Shown: piece by piece, positions 17,823-25,474 of the stretch
Position numbering within the stretch: the first letter of the stretch is position 1
Layout of the letters: each line of letters begins with the position of its first letter
Assembly: GCF_000427645.1 (NCBI RefSeq)
Contig: NZ_KE386571.1
Location: 1,725,676-1,789,675, forward strand
Direction of reading: 5' to 3'
From: Sphingomonas phyllosphaerae FA2
GTDB taxonomy: Bacteria > Pseudomonadota > Alphaproteobacteria > Sphingomonadales > Sphingomonadaceae
Length of the DNA stretch: 64,000 bases
Notes under the pieces: model-generated
What the model was told of the DNA's origin: nothing
Database searches by the model: none
What the model saw: only the letters and a program-made list of their open reading frames with translations
Made by a program: the position numbers and the translations under genes

Positions 17823-18821
17823 ATGCCCATCGATTCGCGCAGCTCCATTCCAAAGATCGTCATGGATACATCGACCCTGCCCGAGGCCGAGCAATTCGCG
17901 TACTGGGCCGCGCATTCGCGCGGCGCGCGGCTGCGACAGGTTGCACCGGGGCCTTTTCTCGCGCGTGGTGACCTGTGGAGCCTCGGCGGACTGCAAATCA
18001 CGCTGGTCGACATTGATCCGTTCGTGGCGGTACGTGATCAAGCGTTGGTCAATGCAGTCGAGGCAGACTATATTCAGCTCGTTCAACTGATCGAGGGCGC
18101 AATCACCTTCGAAGCTGGTGGCGTGACGATGGACTTGGAAGCGCCCGTCTCGTTCGTCCGCGACTATGGACAGCCCAGTACCGCGACATCAACCCGCATG
18201 CGCTGCTTGATCCTCTATTTTTCCCGTGACTTCTTGGAGGAGGTGGTGGGCCCTGTGAACATCCAGCGAGCGCTTGTCCCGGTTCCCGAACTTGATCTGC
18301 TGCGAGACGTGGCGATGGACCTGATCCGCTTCTTTCCTGCGGCGGTGGCGAGCAGCGCGCCGCTTTACGCAACGATCCTGCGCGACCTTGCCGCAGCGGC
18401 GTTGCTGCGTGCAGGAGTGGGCAGGCACGGTGACCAATTGTCGTTGCTGGCCAAGGCAAAGGCCTATGTCGCGACACAGCCGCCGGGGTCGCTTTCCGTT
18501 ACCGAAGCCACCGCCGCACTGACGATCTCGCGATCAGCCCTGTACAGGTTGTTCGAGCGCGACGGCGGCCTGCTGGCGTACGATCGCAGGCGCCGGTTGC
18601 GCGCTGCGCACCGTGCGATGTGCAACCCTCTTAACACAAGCACCCTTGCCGAGATTGCCAGGCGCTACGGGTTCCGCGATCAGGCCGCTCTGGTGCGCAG
18701 CTTCCGCAAGGCATTTGGCCGATCGCCGAGCGAGATACGTGAGCAGCATGCTCGGCCCGAGACCGTAGTGACCATGACGCAGTCAGATGAGATCCGAGAG
18801 GCTATTGAGAGCATCGGCTAA
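17823..18821 (+). CDS. AraC-family transcriptional regulator
   Basis: A 332-residue regulator. The C-terminal 100 residues form the AraC double helix-turn-helix: LSVTEATAALTISRSALYRLFER for the first and TLAEIARRYGFRDQAALVRSFRKAFGRSPSEIRE for the second. The N-terminal 200 residues resemble the AraC-binding-like sensor domain found in NitR/FeaR-type regulators. The frame is open back to 17598, but that part has no family character; the ATG at 17823 starts a plausible N-terminus, though its ribosome site is weak. The 17521-17822 stretch before it holds only the promoter of the PEP-CTERM gene and nothing else recognised. Target genes and ligand are unknown. Confidence 0.85.
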   Translation: MPIDSRSSIPKIVMDTSTLPEAEQFAYWAAHSRGARLRQVAPGPFLARGDLWSLGGLQITLVDIDPFVAVRDQALVNAVEADYIQLVQLIEGAITFEAGGVTMDLEAPVSFVRDYGQPSTATSTRMRCLILYFSRDFLEEVVGPVNIQRALVPVPELDLLRDVAMDLIRFFPAAVASSAPLYATILRDLAAAALLRAGVGRHGDQLSLLAKAKAYVATQPPGSLSVTEATAALTISRSALYRLFERDGGLLAYDRRRRLRAAHRAMCNPLNTSTLAEIARRYGFRDQAALVRSFRKAFGRSPSEIREQHARPETVVTMTQSDEIREAIESIG

Positions 18822-18896
18822 CCCCGTTCATGCCAAGATCGATGCAACCTGCGCCTTCTTCGCTTGTAGACTGTTATTGCTACGAAGAGGACAGCC

Positions 18897-19163
18897 ATGA
18901 CGACCTACCCGCTAAGCGAGCCTGCCACGATTTACGGAGATGAGGGAGGCGCTGAGGTGCTAGGCAAGGGCACGCTGGCCGAATGCGCCGACATAGTCCG
19001 CGGCCTGTCTGACGAAGCTCGATCGTCGGCTGCGATCAAGATGGATGATCTCCCACTGACGTATGGACCTGCGGAGGTCAGCGAACTGGTCCACTTTCTC
19101 AGGAATGAAGACGAAGGCCTGTCCGACAGGGACATCGCCGACATCGCCGGCTCAATCGAGTAA
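18897..19163 (+). CDS. Small hypothetical protein
   Basis: An 88-residue acidic protein (MTTYPLSEPATIYGDEGGAE...), preceded by a good ribosome site (GAGGA, 8 bases before ATG). Pieces such as GKGTLAECADIVRGLSDEAR and VSELVHFLRNEDEGLSDRDIAD suggest a mostly helical cytoplasmic protein. No domain is recognised. It heads a run of three small co-directional genes (18897, 19210, 19443) that ends at an IS6-family remnant. Confidence 0.6.
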   Translation: MTTYPLSEPATIYGDEGGAEVLGKGTLAECADIVRGLSDEARSSAAIKMDDLPLTYGPAEVSELVHFLRNEDEGLSDRDIADIAGSIE

Positions 19164-19209
19164 TTACCCCATATGTTGTGGATCACCTGCGCCACTGAGG
19201 ATCTGCGTT

Positions 19210-19422
19210 ATGCCCGACGGCGCCTTCATCGACGATCCCCGCGAAGTCATGCGGCAGCAGATCGCACTCGCCGTCGCTTCGCCCATCGAGGAGGTACGCG
19301 CGATCCACATTCGCGCGGCCGAGCATCATGCTCAAATTGCCAAGGGCAGCGATCTTTCATTTGACGATCTGGGCGTCGTGCCGCCGCGTCGCTCGGGTCA
19401 CAGAAGGCAACAGCGCGACTAG
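19210..19422 (+). CDS. Small hypothetical protein
   Basis: A 70-residue protein (MPDGAFIDDPREVMRQQ...), mostly helical and charged. The frame is open upstream to 19063 but that part overlaps the previous gene; the ATG at 19210 has GAGGA nine bases before it. No family is recognised. It sits second in the small-gene run. Confidence 0.5.
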   Translation: MPDGAFIDDPREVMRQQIALAVASPIEEVRAIHIRAAEHHAQIAKGSDLSFDDLGVVPPRRSGHRRQQRD

Positions 19423-19442
19423 ATACTCGACCAAGGAGAAGA

Positions 19443-19805
19443 CTGATCGCCCATGCCACCAACGTCGTCCATTGCGACGGTCCAAACAGCCCTCACGCGT
19501 TCGACATCATCCCGCTGCAGCCGCGGAATGGAACGCTCGATGCCAAGTGCCCGATCTGCAAGGGACACGGGCAGTGGAACACCGAGATCGATCTCGTGAG
19601 TTTCCGGTGCAAGCGAGCAGTCTGCGACTGTTGCAAAGGGGCTGGCTGGATCGAAACTGGCAACGACCCTGTCGGCCACGCTGACATCGTCATGTCCCCA
19701 AACGGCTACCCGCAGTGGGTGGTCGCATTCGAACCGCGCCAAGATTCAGAGCATGCGGTCGCTGATCCCACGGCGCCGTTATCGCCGGAGCAGTTTGACA
19801 GATAG
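19443..19805 (+). CDS. Small zinc-ribbon protein with DnaJ-like CxxCxGxG motifs, non-ATG start
   Basis: A frame of about 120 residues with two cysteine motifs, CPICKGHGQW and CDCCKGAGW, spaced like a single zinc-binding module of the DnaJ cysteine-rich type. The coding sense clearly begins before the first GTG (19596), because the first motif lies upstream of it. No in-frame ATG or GTG exists between the preceding stop and the first motif. An AAGGAG ribosome site at 19433-19438 points to initiation at CTG 19443, or less likely ATC 19446. A sequencing or frame error is the alternative. It is the third of three small genes ending at the IS6-family remnant; function unknown. Confidence 0.55.
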   Translation: MIAHATNVVHCDGPNSPHAFDIIPLQPRNGTLDAKCPICKGHGQWNTEIDLVSFRCKRAVCDCCKGAGWIETGNDPVGHADIVMSPNGYPQWVVAFEPRQDSEHAVADPTAPLSPEQFDR

Positions 19806-19866
19806 AAGAGCACCCAGTCCCGAGCTCAACCGGTATAGCCCGCGTAACGGGGTGAGAGCCACGATC

Positions 19867-20515
19867 GGTGCTGTCAGTGTAATGCGAACCGCGCTCTACT
19901 CGATGCACCTCGGTCTTTAACGGCGACGTTCAGCTGACGAGTGCCTGCCACTCCGCCAGCGCGGCAGAGCGTCGCTCCCGATAGGTCTGTCAGTCCGTGA
20001 GATAGCGCTCGAGGCTGAAGTGGTTGTGGACGTTGGCGTGGACGGAGGCGAACTTCTGTAGCGCCTTCATCTGCCGGAAGCGCTGCATCGCCCGCTCCCG
20101 TCGTCGGAATGGCAGATGGCTGTTCTCCACCCGGTTATTCGCCCACCGGCCGACCTCCTGTTTGCCCCGATTGTCGAACTCGTTCATCGCAGCGCCGTAA
20201 GAGCGCAAGCCATCGGTGGTGATTGCCTCAGGTGAGCCATGCCGCTTGAGCGCCTTCTTCATGAAGCGAAGTGCCGCATCCTTGTCTCTGGTGCGAGTGA
20301 CATAACTCTCGAGGATTTCTCCCTCATGGTCGACCGCTCTCCACAGGTAGACCATCTCGCCGTTCAGCTTCACGTATATCTCGTCCAGGCGCCAGCGCCA
20401 GTGCCGGAATCCTCGCATCCGGCTCACCCGCTGACGGCGCACCTCGCCTGCGAACAGCGGTCCGAACCTGTTCCACCACAGCCGCACCGTTTCATGGCAG
20501 ATGTTGATTCCGCGC
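19867..20515 (-). mobile_element. IS6-family element, truncated copy D
   Basis: The right end is intact (GGTGCTGTCAGTGTAATGCG at 19867). Similarity to the complete copy stops near 20515, just upstream of the CHETVRLWW segment, so the left repeat and the transposase start are lost. It is more diverged than copies A-C. Confidence 0.75.
19990..20515 (-). pseudogene. IS6-family transposase remnant lacking N-terminus
   Basis: The frame reads from NICHETVRLWWNRFG through all three catalytic positions (LDEIYVK, TTDGLRSY, NNRVENSH) to FSLERYLTD, where it stops early compared with the intact 238-residue protein. The first roughly 47 residues, including the helix-turn-helix, are replaced by unrelated sequence, so no functional transposase is expected. 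The catalytic core is otherwise undamaged. Confidence 0.78.
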
Positions 20516-20754
20516 CCTTGAGCGTGATGACCTGGCAACCAGGCCATTGCTCGTCATCGCGCGCGAGCGGCTTTGAAGACCCACAAGCAGTCATCAAGCC
20601 CTGAAATCGTTTTCCCCTTCCCGATGCTTGTTCGTCTTCTTTTGTATGTTAGTACGGTGCCGCGCGCACGCTTATCGCCGGTGGCTTGCAGGTCTGACGA
20701 GTGATGCCTCCGGTGCCGTGCTGATCTCTGAGGCGGCGATCATATATACGCGCG

Positions 20755-21342
20755 ATGCCCACCAATTCGACGCCCTGCGTGCTCGCGCTCGGAGACAGCC
20801 TGACTGCCGGCTATGGCCTGCCGACACGCGCCTCGTTTGCAGCAAAGCTCGAACAGGCGCTGCGCAACCGTCACCCGGGCGCGACCGTGCACAACGCCGG
20901 CGTGTCGGGGGATACCACCGCCGACGCGCTCCGCCGCCTGCCGCGCGTGTTGAGCGGCCTTGCGTGCAAACCCGATCTCGCCATTGTCGAACTCGGCGCG
21001 AACGACCTGCTGCGCGGTGTTGCCCCTGCACGCACCAGGGCGAACCTGGCCGACATTCTCGGCACCTTGACGTCGTGCGGCATTGCGACTTTCCTGACCT
21101 CCTTCGAGGTGCCGCCGTTCCTGCGCGCCCATGCCCCGTCATACGACGGCATGTACGCCGATCTCACGGCGCGCCATGGCGCCGATCACGCCCCATTCTT
21201 CCCGCCCGGCGTCATGGGCCACCCGCGGCTGACTCTCCCAGACGGCCTCCACCCCAACGCGCGCGCGATCGAGCTGGTCGTCGCGCATCTCCTGCCCGCG
21301 ATCATCTCGGCGCTCGGTCGCCAGCCCGCCCCGCTCACCTGA
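20755..21342 (+). CDS. TesA-type SGNH arylesterase/thioesterase
   Basis: A 195-residue SGNH hydrolase resembling TesA (lysophospholipase L1 / acyl-CoA thioesterase I). Block I is ALGDSLTAGYG with nucleophile Ser15. Block II is AGVSGDTT. Block III is ELGANDLLRG. Block V is DGLHPNARA, giving the Asp-His pair. The full SGNH set is therefore intact. No signal peptide is seen, unlike E. coli TesA, so it is probably cytoplasmic. It is first in a co-directional series with the SDR gene 68 bases downstream. Confidence 0.85.
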   Translation: MPTNSTPCVLALGDSLTAGYGLPTRASFAAKLEQALRNRHPGATVHNAGVSGDTTADALRRLPRVLSGLACKPDLAIVELGANDLLRGVAPARTRANLADILGTLTSCGIATFLTSFEVPPFLRAHAPSYDGMYADLTARHGADHAPFFPPGVMGHPRLTLPDGLHPNARAIELVVAHLLPAIISALGRQPAPLT

Positions 21343-21410
21343 TTGCGCCGGTCGGAACGACCACGTCCTTGGATCGTCGGGCTCCTGTCGAGTGGAACGA
21401 GGCGGCAAGT

Positions 21411-22382
21411 ATGACAGGCAGAGCGGCAGCGACGCGGGTGGTCATCACCGGCGCATCAAGCGGGATCGGCGCAGCGACCGCTCTCGCCTTCGCCCGGCAC
21501 GGGGCGCATCTGGTGCTCGCCGCGCGGGGTGCCGCCGGGCTGGAGGATATCGCCGCGCGCTGCCGGGCGGCGGGTGGCGAGGCGCAGGTGCAGACCGTCG
21601 ACGTGACCGATGCCGGCGCCGTCGCGCAACTTGCTTCAGCGGCGCGCGACCTTCTCGGCGGCATCGACCTATGGTTCAGCAACGTCGGCGTCGGCGTCGT
21701 CGGCCGCTATCAAGACGTGCCCATCGAGGATCATGCGCAGGTCGTCGCCGCCAACCTCATCGGGCACATGAACGATGCGCACGCGGTGTTGCCGATCTTC
21801 CTTGCGCAGGATCATGGTACGTTCGTCAACATGATTTCGGTCGGCGGTTTCGTCGCGACGCCCTATGCGGCAGCCTATGCCGCCAGCAAGTTCGGGCTGC
21901 GCGGCTTCAGCGAGGCGCTCCGCGGCGAATTGTCGAAGCACCCGCGCATCCACGTCTGCGACGTATACCCGACCTTCGTCGATACACCCGGCATCGACCA
22001 TGCCGCCAATTACACGGGCGCGAAGCTGTCGCTTCCGCCCGGCGCGCTGGCGCCGGAGACGGTGGCCAAGGCGGTTGTCCGGCTTGCCGATCATCCGCGG
22101 AGCACCACGGTGGTCGGCGCGCCTGCCATAGCCATGAAGCTCGGCCAGTTCTTTGTCCCGAACCTTTCGGCAGCGATGATGAACGGGTTCATGGATCGCT
22201 GGAGCGACAAGGCGGAGGCCCGTTTGGACAGTAGCGGCGCGCTGTTCGACCCGCCCGCGAGCGTCAGCGGGATCGAGGGCGGTCGACGTCATCCCGACCG
22301 GCGGCGCAAGGCAGCGGCGGTCGGCGTCTTAGCCACGGCCGGGCTGGCTGTTTTGGGTGTGCTGCGGTGGCGGCGGGCATAA
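21411..22382 (+). CDS. Short-chain dehydrogenase/reductase with C-terminal membrane helix
   Basis: A 323-residue classical SDR. The NAD(P)-binding motif is TGASSGIG near the N-terminus, the NNAG-like position reads SNVGVG, the catalytic Ser lies in NMISVGG and the YxxxK pair in AYAASKFGLRG. After the usual fold the protein carries about 60 extra residues ending in a hydrophobic helix (AAAVGVLATAGLAVLGVLRW) and RRA, probably a tail anchor. The frame is open to 20628 but runs antisense-like through the arylesterase; the ATG at 21411 with GAGG upstream starts the SDR fold. Substrate unknown. Its 3' end overlaps the next gene by 16 bases. Confidence 0.87.
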   Translation: MTGRAAATRVVITGASSGIGAATALAFARHGAHLVLAARGAAGLEDIAARCRAAGGEAQVQTVDVTDAGAVAQLASAARDLLGGIDLWFSNVGVGVVGRYQDVPIEDHAQVVAANLIGHMNDAHAVLPIFLAQDHGTFVNMISVGGFVATPYAAAYAASKFGLRGFSEALRGELSKHPRIHVCDVYPTFVDTPGIDHAANYTGAKLSLPPGALAPETVAKAVVRLADHPRSTTVVGAPAIAMKLGQFFVPNLSAAMMNGFMDRWSDKAEARLDSSGALFDPPASVSGIEGGRRHPDRRRKAAAVGVLATAGLAVLGVLRWRRA

Positions 22383-22705
22383 ACGCGCCCCTCACCACGC
22401 CCGACGCGCGCTACATCATCGTGCGCGGGCGGTTATGGCGCCGGAGCAATCCGTCGCTCGCGCCGCACCTGCGACAGGCGCTGGTCGACGAGCTCATGTC
22501 CGCCCGCCGCGCCGTGCGGGTTGCGTTGCGGAGCGACGACAAAGCGTTGCTCCGACAAGCGCGCGAGCGCGTCGATGCCGCCAAGGTCGGGCTCGGTGAG
22601 CGTGGGCCGGTTTGGTGGACCGACGGAACGCCGGACCTGAACCGCCATATGGCGCGAAATACCGGCTATGCGGAGTCGTATGCGAACTTGGAGAAAGGCC
22701 AGTGA
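22367..22705 (+). CDS. Conserved hypothetical protein
   Basis: A 112-residue protein, GTG start, beginning inside the SDR gene. It contains TTPDARYIIVRGRLWRRSNP, a basic helical middle and GERGPVWWTDGTPDLNRHMA. I recognise the type as a conserved alphaproteobacterial hypothetical, but no function is known. The stop overlaps the GTG of the exonuclease gene, so it is translationally coupled on both sides. Confidence 0.7.
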   Translation: MAAGINAPLTTPDARYIIVRGRLWRRSNPSLAPHLRQALVDELMSARRAVRVALRSDDKALLRQARERVDAAKVGLGERGPVWWTDGTPDLNRHMARNTGYAESYANLEKGQ

Positions 22706-23259
22706 ACGTGTTCCTCGACTTCGAAGCCTCTTCGCTGGCGGATCGAAGCTATCCGATCGAGGTGGCGTGGGTGTTCGAAGACGGCCGATGCGAAAGCTAT
22801 CTGATCGCGCCGGCACCCGGCTGGAGCGACTGGGACCCGGACGCCGAACGAATCCATGGGATCGCGCGCGAGACGTTGGTCCACGAGGGCACCGCGCACG
22901 AGATTGTCGCGGGCCGGATGGTGGAAGCGCTGTCCGACCATGCGCTTTTCGCCAGCGCGCCGTCATGGGACGGCAAGTGGATGAGCGCGGTGCTGCGGGC
23001 CGCAGCCCTTCCCCGCCATGCCCTGCGTCTGCAGGACACCGACGTGGCGCTATGCGAAACCGCGGCCGCAATCCTGCGCGAGGTCGTTCCGGCAAACGGG
23101 CTGACGACGACGGTCCGCGACCTTGTCGCGCGCGTGAATGCGACCAAGAGCGACGCTCCCGCGCACCGCGCGCTGGCCGATGCGAAGGCGGAATGCGACC
23201 TGTGGCGAAAGGTGCGTGACGACGCCTTGTCCTACGCTGCCGCGCGCGCCGGCGCATGA
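22702..23259 (+). CDS. DEDDh 3'-5' exonuclease (RNase T/DnaQ fold)
   Basis: A 185-residue exonuclease-fold protein. The four acidic metal ligands can be placed: Asp and Glu in FLDFEASS, the second Asp in APSWDGKW, and His plus Asp in HRALADAKAE (DEDDh form). The PIEVAWVFED and HGIARETL stretches also match the family. Such small proteins trim RNA or DNA 3' ends. Translation starts at GTG 22702, which overlaps the preceding stop (GTGA) and has GGAGAAAGG upstream; the longer frame from 22612 lacks support. It ends in an ATGA overlap with the next gene. Confidence 0.82.
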   Translation: MNVFLDFEASSLADRSYPIEVAWVFEDGRCESYLIAPAPGWSDWDPDAERIHGIARETLVHEGTAHEIVAGRMVEALSDHALFASAPSWDGKWMSAVLRAAALPRHALRLQDTDVALCETAAAILREVVPANGLTTTVRDLVARVNATKSDAPAHRALADAKAECDLWRKVRDDALSYAAARAGA

Positions 23260-24116
23260 GCCGCCCTACTGCTCGCGCACGCATGGCCGTGCTGCTCGGC
23301 GCGCTTGTCGCAGCCTGCTCGCCGTTGACCACCTTCGACGCATTGGTCCCGAAGGACCGAGGCGGCCTTCGCGTGGCGCGGGACGTTACTTACGGCCCCG
23401 ACCCACGCCAGCGCCTCGATGTCTACGCGCCGCGTGCCTCGTCGACGCGACCTCGCCCGGTGGTGGTTTTCTTCTACGGCGGAAGCTGGAACAGCGGCAC
23501 GCGCGCGGGCTACGCATTCGTCGGCCGGGCGCTCGCCGCGCAGGGGTTCGTCACGATCGTGCCGGACTATCGCCTGGTCCCCGCGGTCCGATATCCCGCG
23601 TTCGTCGAGGATGGCGCAGCGGCGGTGCGATGGACGGTCGCGCACGCCGGCGAGCACGGCGGCAACGGCAAGGCGGTGGTGCTGATGGGGCATTCCGCCG
23701 GCGCCTATATTGCGGCGATGCTGGCGGTCGATCCGCGTTGGCTCGGCGACGAACGTGCGGCGGTGAGGGGCCTCGTCGGGCTCGCCGGACCCTATGATTT
23801 TGCTCCCTTCGACGTCGCCGCGAGCCGCGCGGCGTTCGGACGCTGGCCTGACCCCTCCGATACGCAGCCCGTCAAATGGGCTGGTGCGGGCGACCCGGCG
23901 GCGCTGCTGCTGTACGGCACCGAGGACACCGTCGTGCAACCGCGCAACAGCCGGGCGCTGGCAGCAAAACTGCGGGCGGGCAGCGTGCCTGAAGAGGTCC
24001 GCGCCTATTCGAAGCTTGGTCACGTCGGCATCCTGCTCGCGCTCGCCCGCCCCTTCCGGGGGCGTGCGCCGGTATTGGCGGATGTGTCAGCCTTCGTCAG
24101 GCGCGTGACGGAATAA
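23256..24116 (+). CDS. Alpha/beta hydrolase lipoprotein (esterase, HSL/BD-FAE-like)
   Basis: A 286-residue alpha/beta hydrolase. The N-terminus has a lipobox (LVAACSP, Cys21), so it is a membrane-anchored lipoprotein. Catalytic features: oxyanion-hole motif FYGGSW, nucleophile elbow GHSAGAY, acid Asp in GTEDTVV and His in KLGHVGI. These are typical of carboxylesterases such as BD-FAE and kynurenine-formamidase-like enzymes. The ATG overlaps the upstream exonuclease stop (ATGA), so it closes this overlapping gene run. Substrate is unknown. Confidence 0.86.
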   Translation: MSRPTARARMAVLLGALVAACSPLTTFDALVPKDRGGLRVARDVTYGPDPRQRLDVYAPRASSTRPRPVVVFFYGGSWNSGTRAGYAFVGRALAAQGFVTIVPDYRLVPAVRYPAFVEDGAAAVRWTVAHAGEHGGNGKAVVLMGHSAGAYIAAMLAVDPRWLGDERAAVRGLVGLAGPYDFAPFDVAASRAAFGRWPDPSDTQPVKWAGAGDPAALLLYGTEDTVVQPRNSRALAAKLRAGSVPEEVRAYSKLGHVGILLALARPFRGRAPVLADVSAFVRRVTE

Positions 24117-24166
24117 GCGCTGCCGTGGCGGATCCGGGGCGATGCGCGTCGATCAGCAGTGAAGGA

Positions 24167-25456
24167 TCAGGGCGCGACAAGTTCGCCGTTCTTGAGAACG
24201 AGCCGGACGGCACGCAGCGCAGCGACGTCAGTCGTCGGATCACCGGCAACGGCGATCAGATCGGCGAGCATGCCGGGCCTTACCGATCCGAGCCGATCGC
24301 CGATCCGCATCCAGCGTGCGTTGCCGGAGGTCGCCGCAACCAAGGCCTGCGACGGCGTCATGCCCGTCGCGACCATCAGCTCCAGCTCGCGGACGTTGGT
24401 GCCATGCGTGAAAACCCCGACATCGCCCCCCATGCAGATCGGCACACCGGCCCCGAGCGCCCGGCGAAAGCTCTGCCGGCTGGCGCGTACGGCGGCCGGC
24501 GCTGGCTCCGCCCCGTTCCATCCTCGGTAGCGGGCACTTGCGTCCGCAGCGGCGAGCGTCGCGCATAATGCAATGCCTTTCGACGCCATCGCCGCAAAGA
24601 TCGCGGGCGTGCCATCATAACCATGTTCGATCGTATCGACGCCCGCTTCCACCGCGCGACGCATGCCCACGGCGGTCGAGGCATGCACCGCGACCGGCCG
24701 CCCGGCATCATGCGCCGCCGCCACCGCGGCCTTGATCTCCTCGATGCTGAGCGTCGCCCGCGCGTCCTCTCCGGCGCGCCAGCGATAATCCGCATAGAGC
24801 TTCACCCAATCGGCACCAGCGGCGATCTGCCGCCGGACCGCGGCGACCATCTGCTCGGTACCCGACACCTCTTCCGCGCCCTGCGGGATCGCGACGCCGG
24901 GCTCGAAACCTTTGGGACCATAGGCACCGAGCGCGACGATCGCGCGCGTGGCGACGCTCAGCCTCGGCCCCTCGACGATCCCCTGATCGATTGCCTGCCT
25001 CAGGCCGACATCCGCATAGCCGGCGCCCTCCGTGCCCAGATCACGCGCACTGGTAAAGCCGGCGCGCAGCGTCGCGCGCGCATTGGCGACCGCGCGCGCG
25101 GTCCGCAGCGCGAGCGGCTCGTGAAGAACCTGATCGTCCCAGCTCGCCTCGTCGTAGGGGTGGAGGAAGAGGTGACCATGCCCTTCGATCATCCCGGGCA
25201 TCAGCGTGTCGCCGGCAAGCTCGATGACACGGGCACCCGCCGGGATCACAAGATCGGGGCCGACCGCCACGATGCGGTCGCCACGCACCAGCACCTGCCA
25301 GCCGCTATGGACCTTGCCATCCACCCCGTCGAACACCCGGGCCGGTCGCAGCACGATCGGCGCAGCAGCCGGCGCGGTTTCCGGCGACGACGCGTTCGCC
25401 CCGCACAGCAGCAGCATCGCCGCGATCGTCAGCCAGCGCATGGCCATTGCTTTCAC
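24167..25456 (-). CDS. Secreted amidohydrolase (prolidase/imidazolonepropionase-like)
   Basis: A 429-residue metal-dependent amidohydrolase with a signal peptide (MRWLTIAAMLLLCGANA). Metal ligands: MIEGHGHLFL (HxH), the carboxylated Lys candidate in DWVKLYADY, His in PVAVHAST, His in TIEHGYDG and Asp in CMGGDVGVF. This pattern fits the Xaa-Pro dipeptidase / N-acyl amino acid hydrolase branch. The GTG at 25456 and ATGs at 25447 and 25441 are all possible starts; GGACGGGG upstream favours 25447. It is divergent from a penicillin-acylase-type gene with very little space between, so the two probably share a promoter region and may work on the same amide class. Confidence 0.85.
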   Translation of the reverse strand: MKAMAMRWLTIAAMLLLCGANASSPETAPAAAPIVLRPARVFDGVDGKVHSGWQVLVRGDRIVAVGPDLVIPAGARVIELAGDTLMPGMIEGHGHLFLHPYDEASWDDQVLHEPLALRTARAVANARATLRAGFTSARDLGTEGAGYADVGLRQAIDQGIVEGPRLSVATRAIVALGAYGPKGFEPGVAIPQGAEEVSGTEQMVAAVRRQIAAGADWVKLYADYRWRAGEDARATLSIEEIKAAVAAAHDAGRPVAVHASTAVGMRRAVEAGVDTIEHGYDGTPAIFAAMASKGIALCATLAAADASARYRGWNGAEPAPAAVRASRQSFRRALGAGVPICMGGDVGVFTHGTNVRELELMVATGMTPSQALVAATSGNARWMRIGDRLGSVRPGMLADLIAVAGDPTTDVAALRAVRLVLKNGELVAP

Positions 25457-25474
25457 CCCGTCCTAGACCGCGTC

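Noticed and set aside
24623..25474. Upstream extension of the penicillin acylase frame
   Set aside because: Antisense to the amidohydrolase gene and would place the signal peptide inside the protein.
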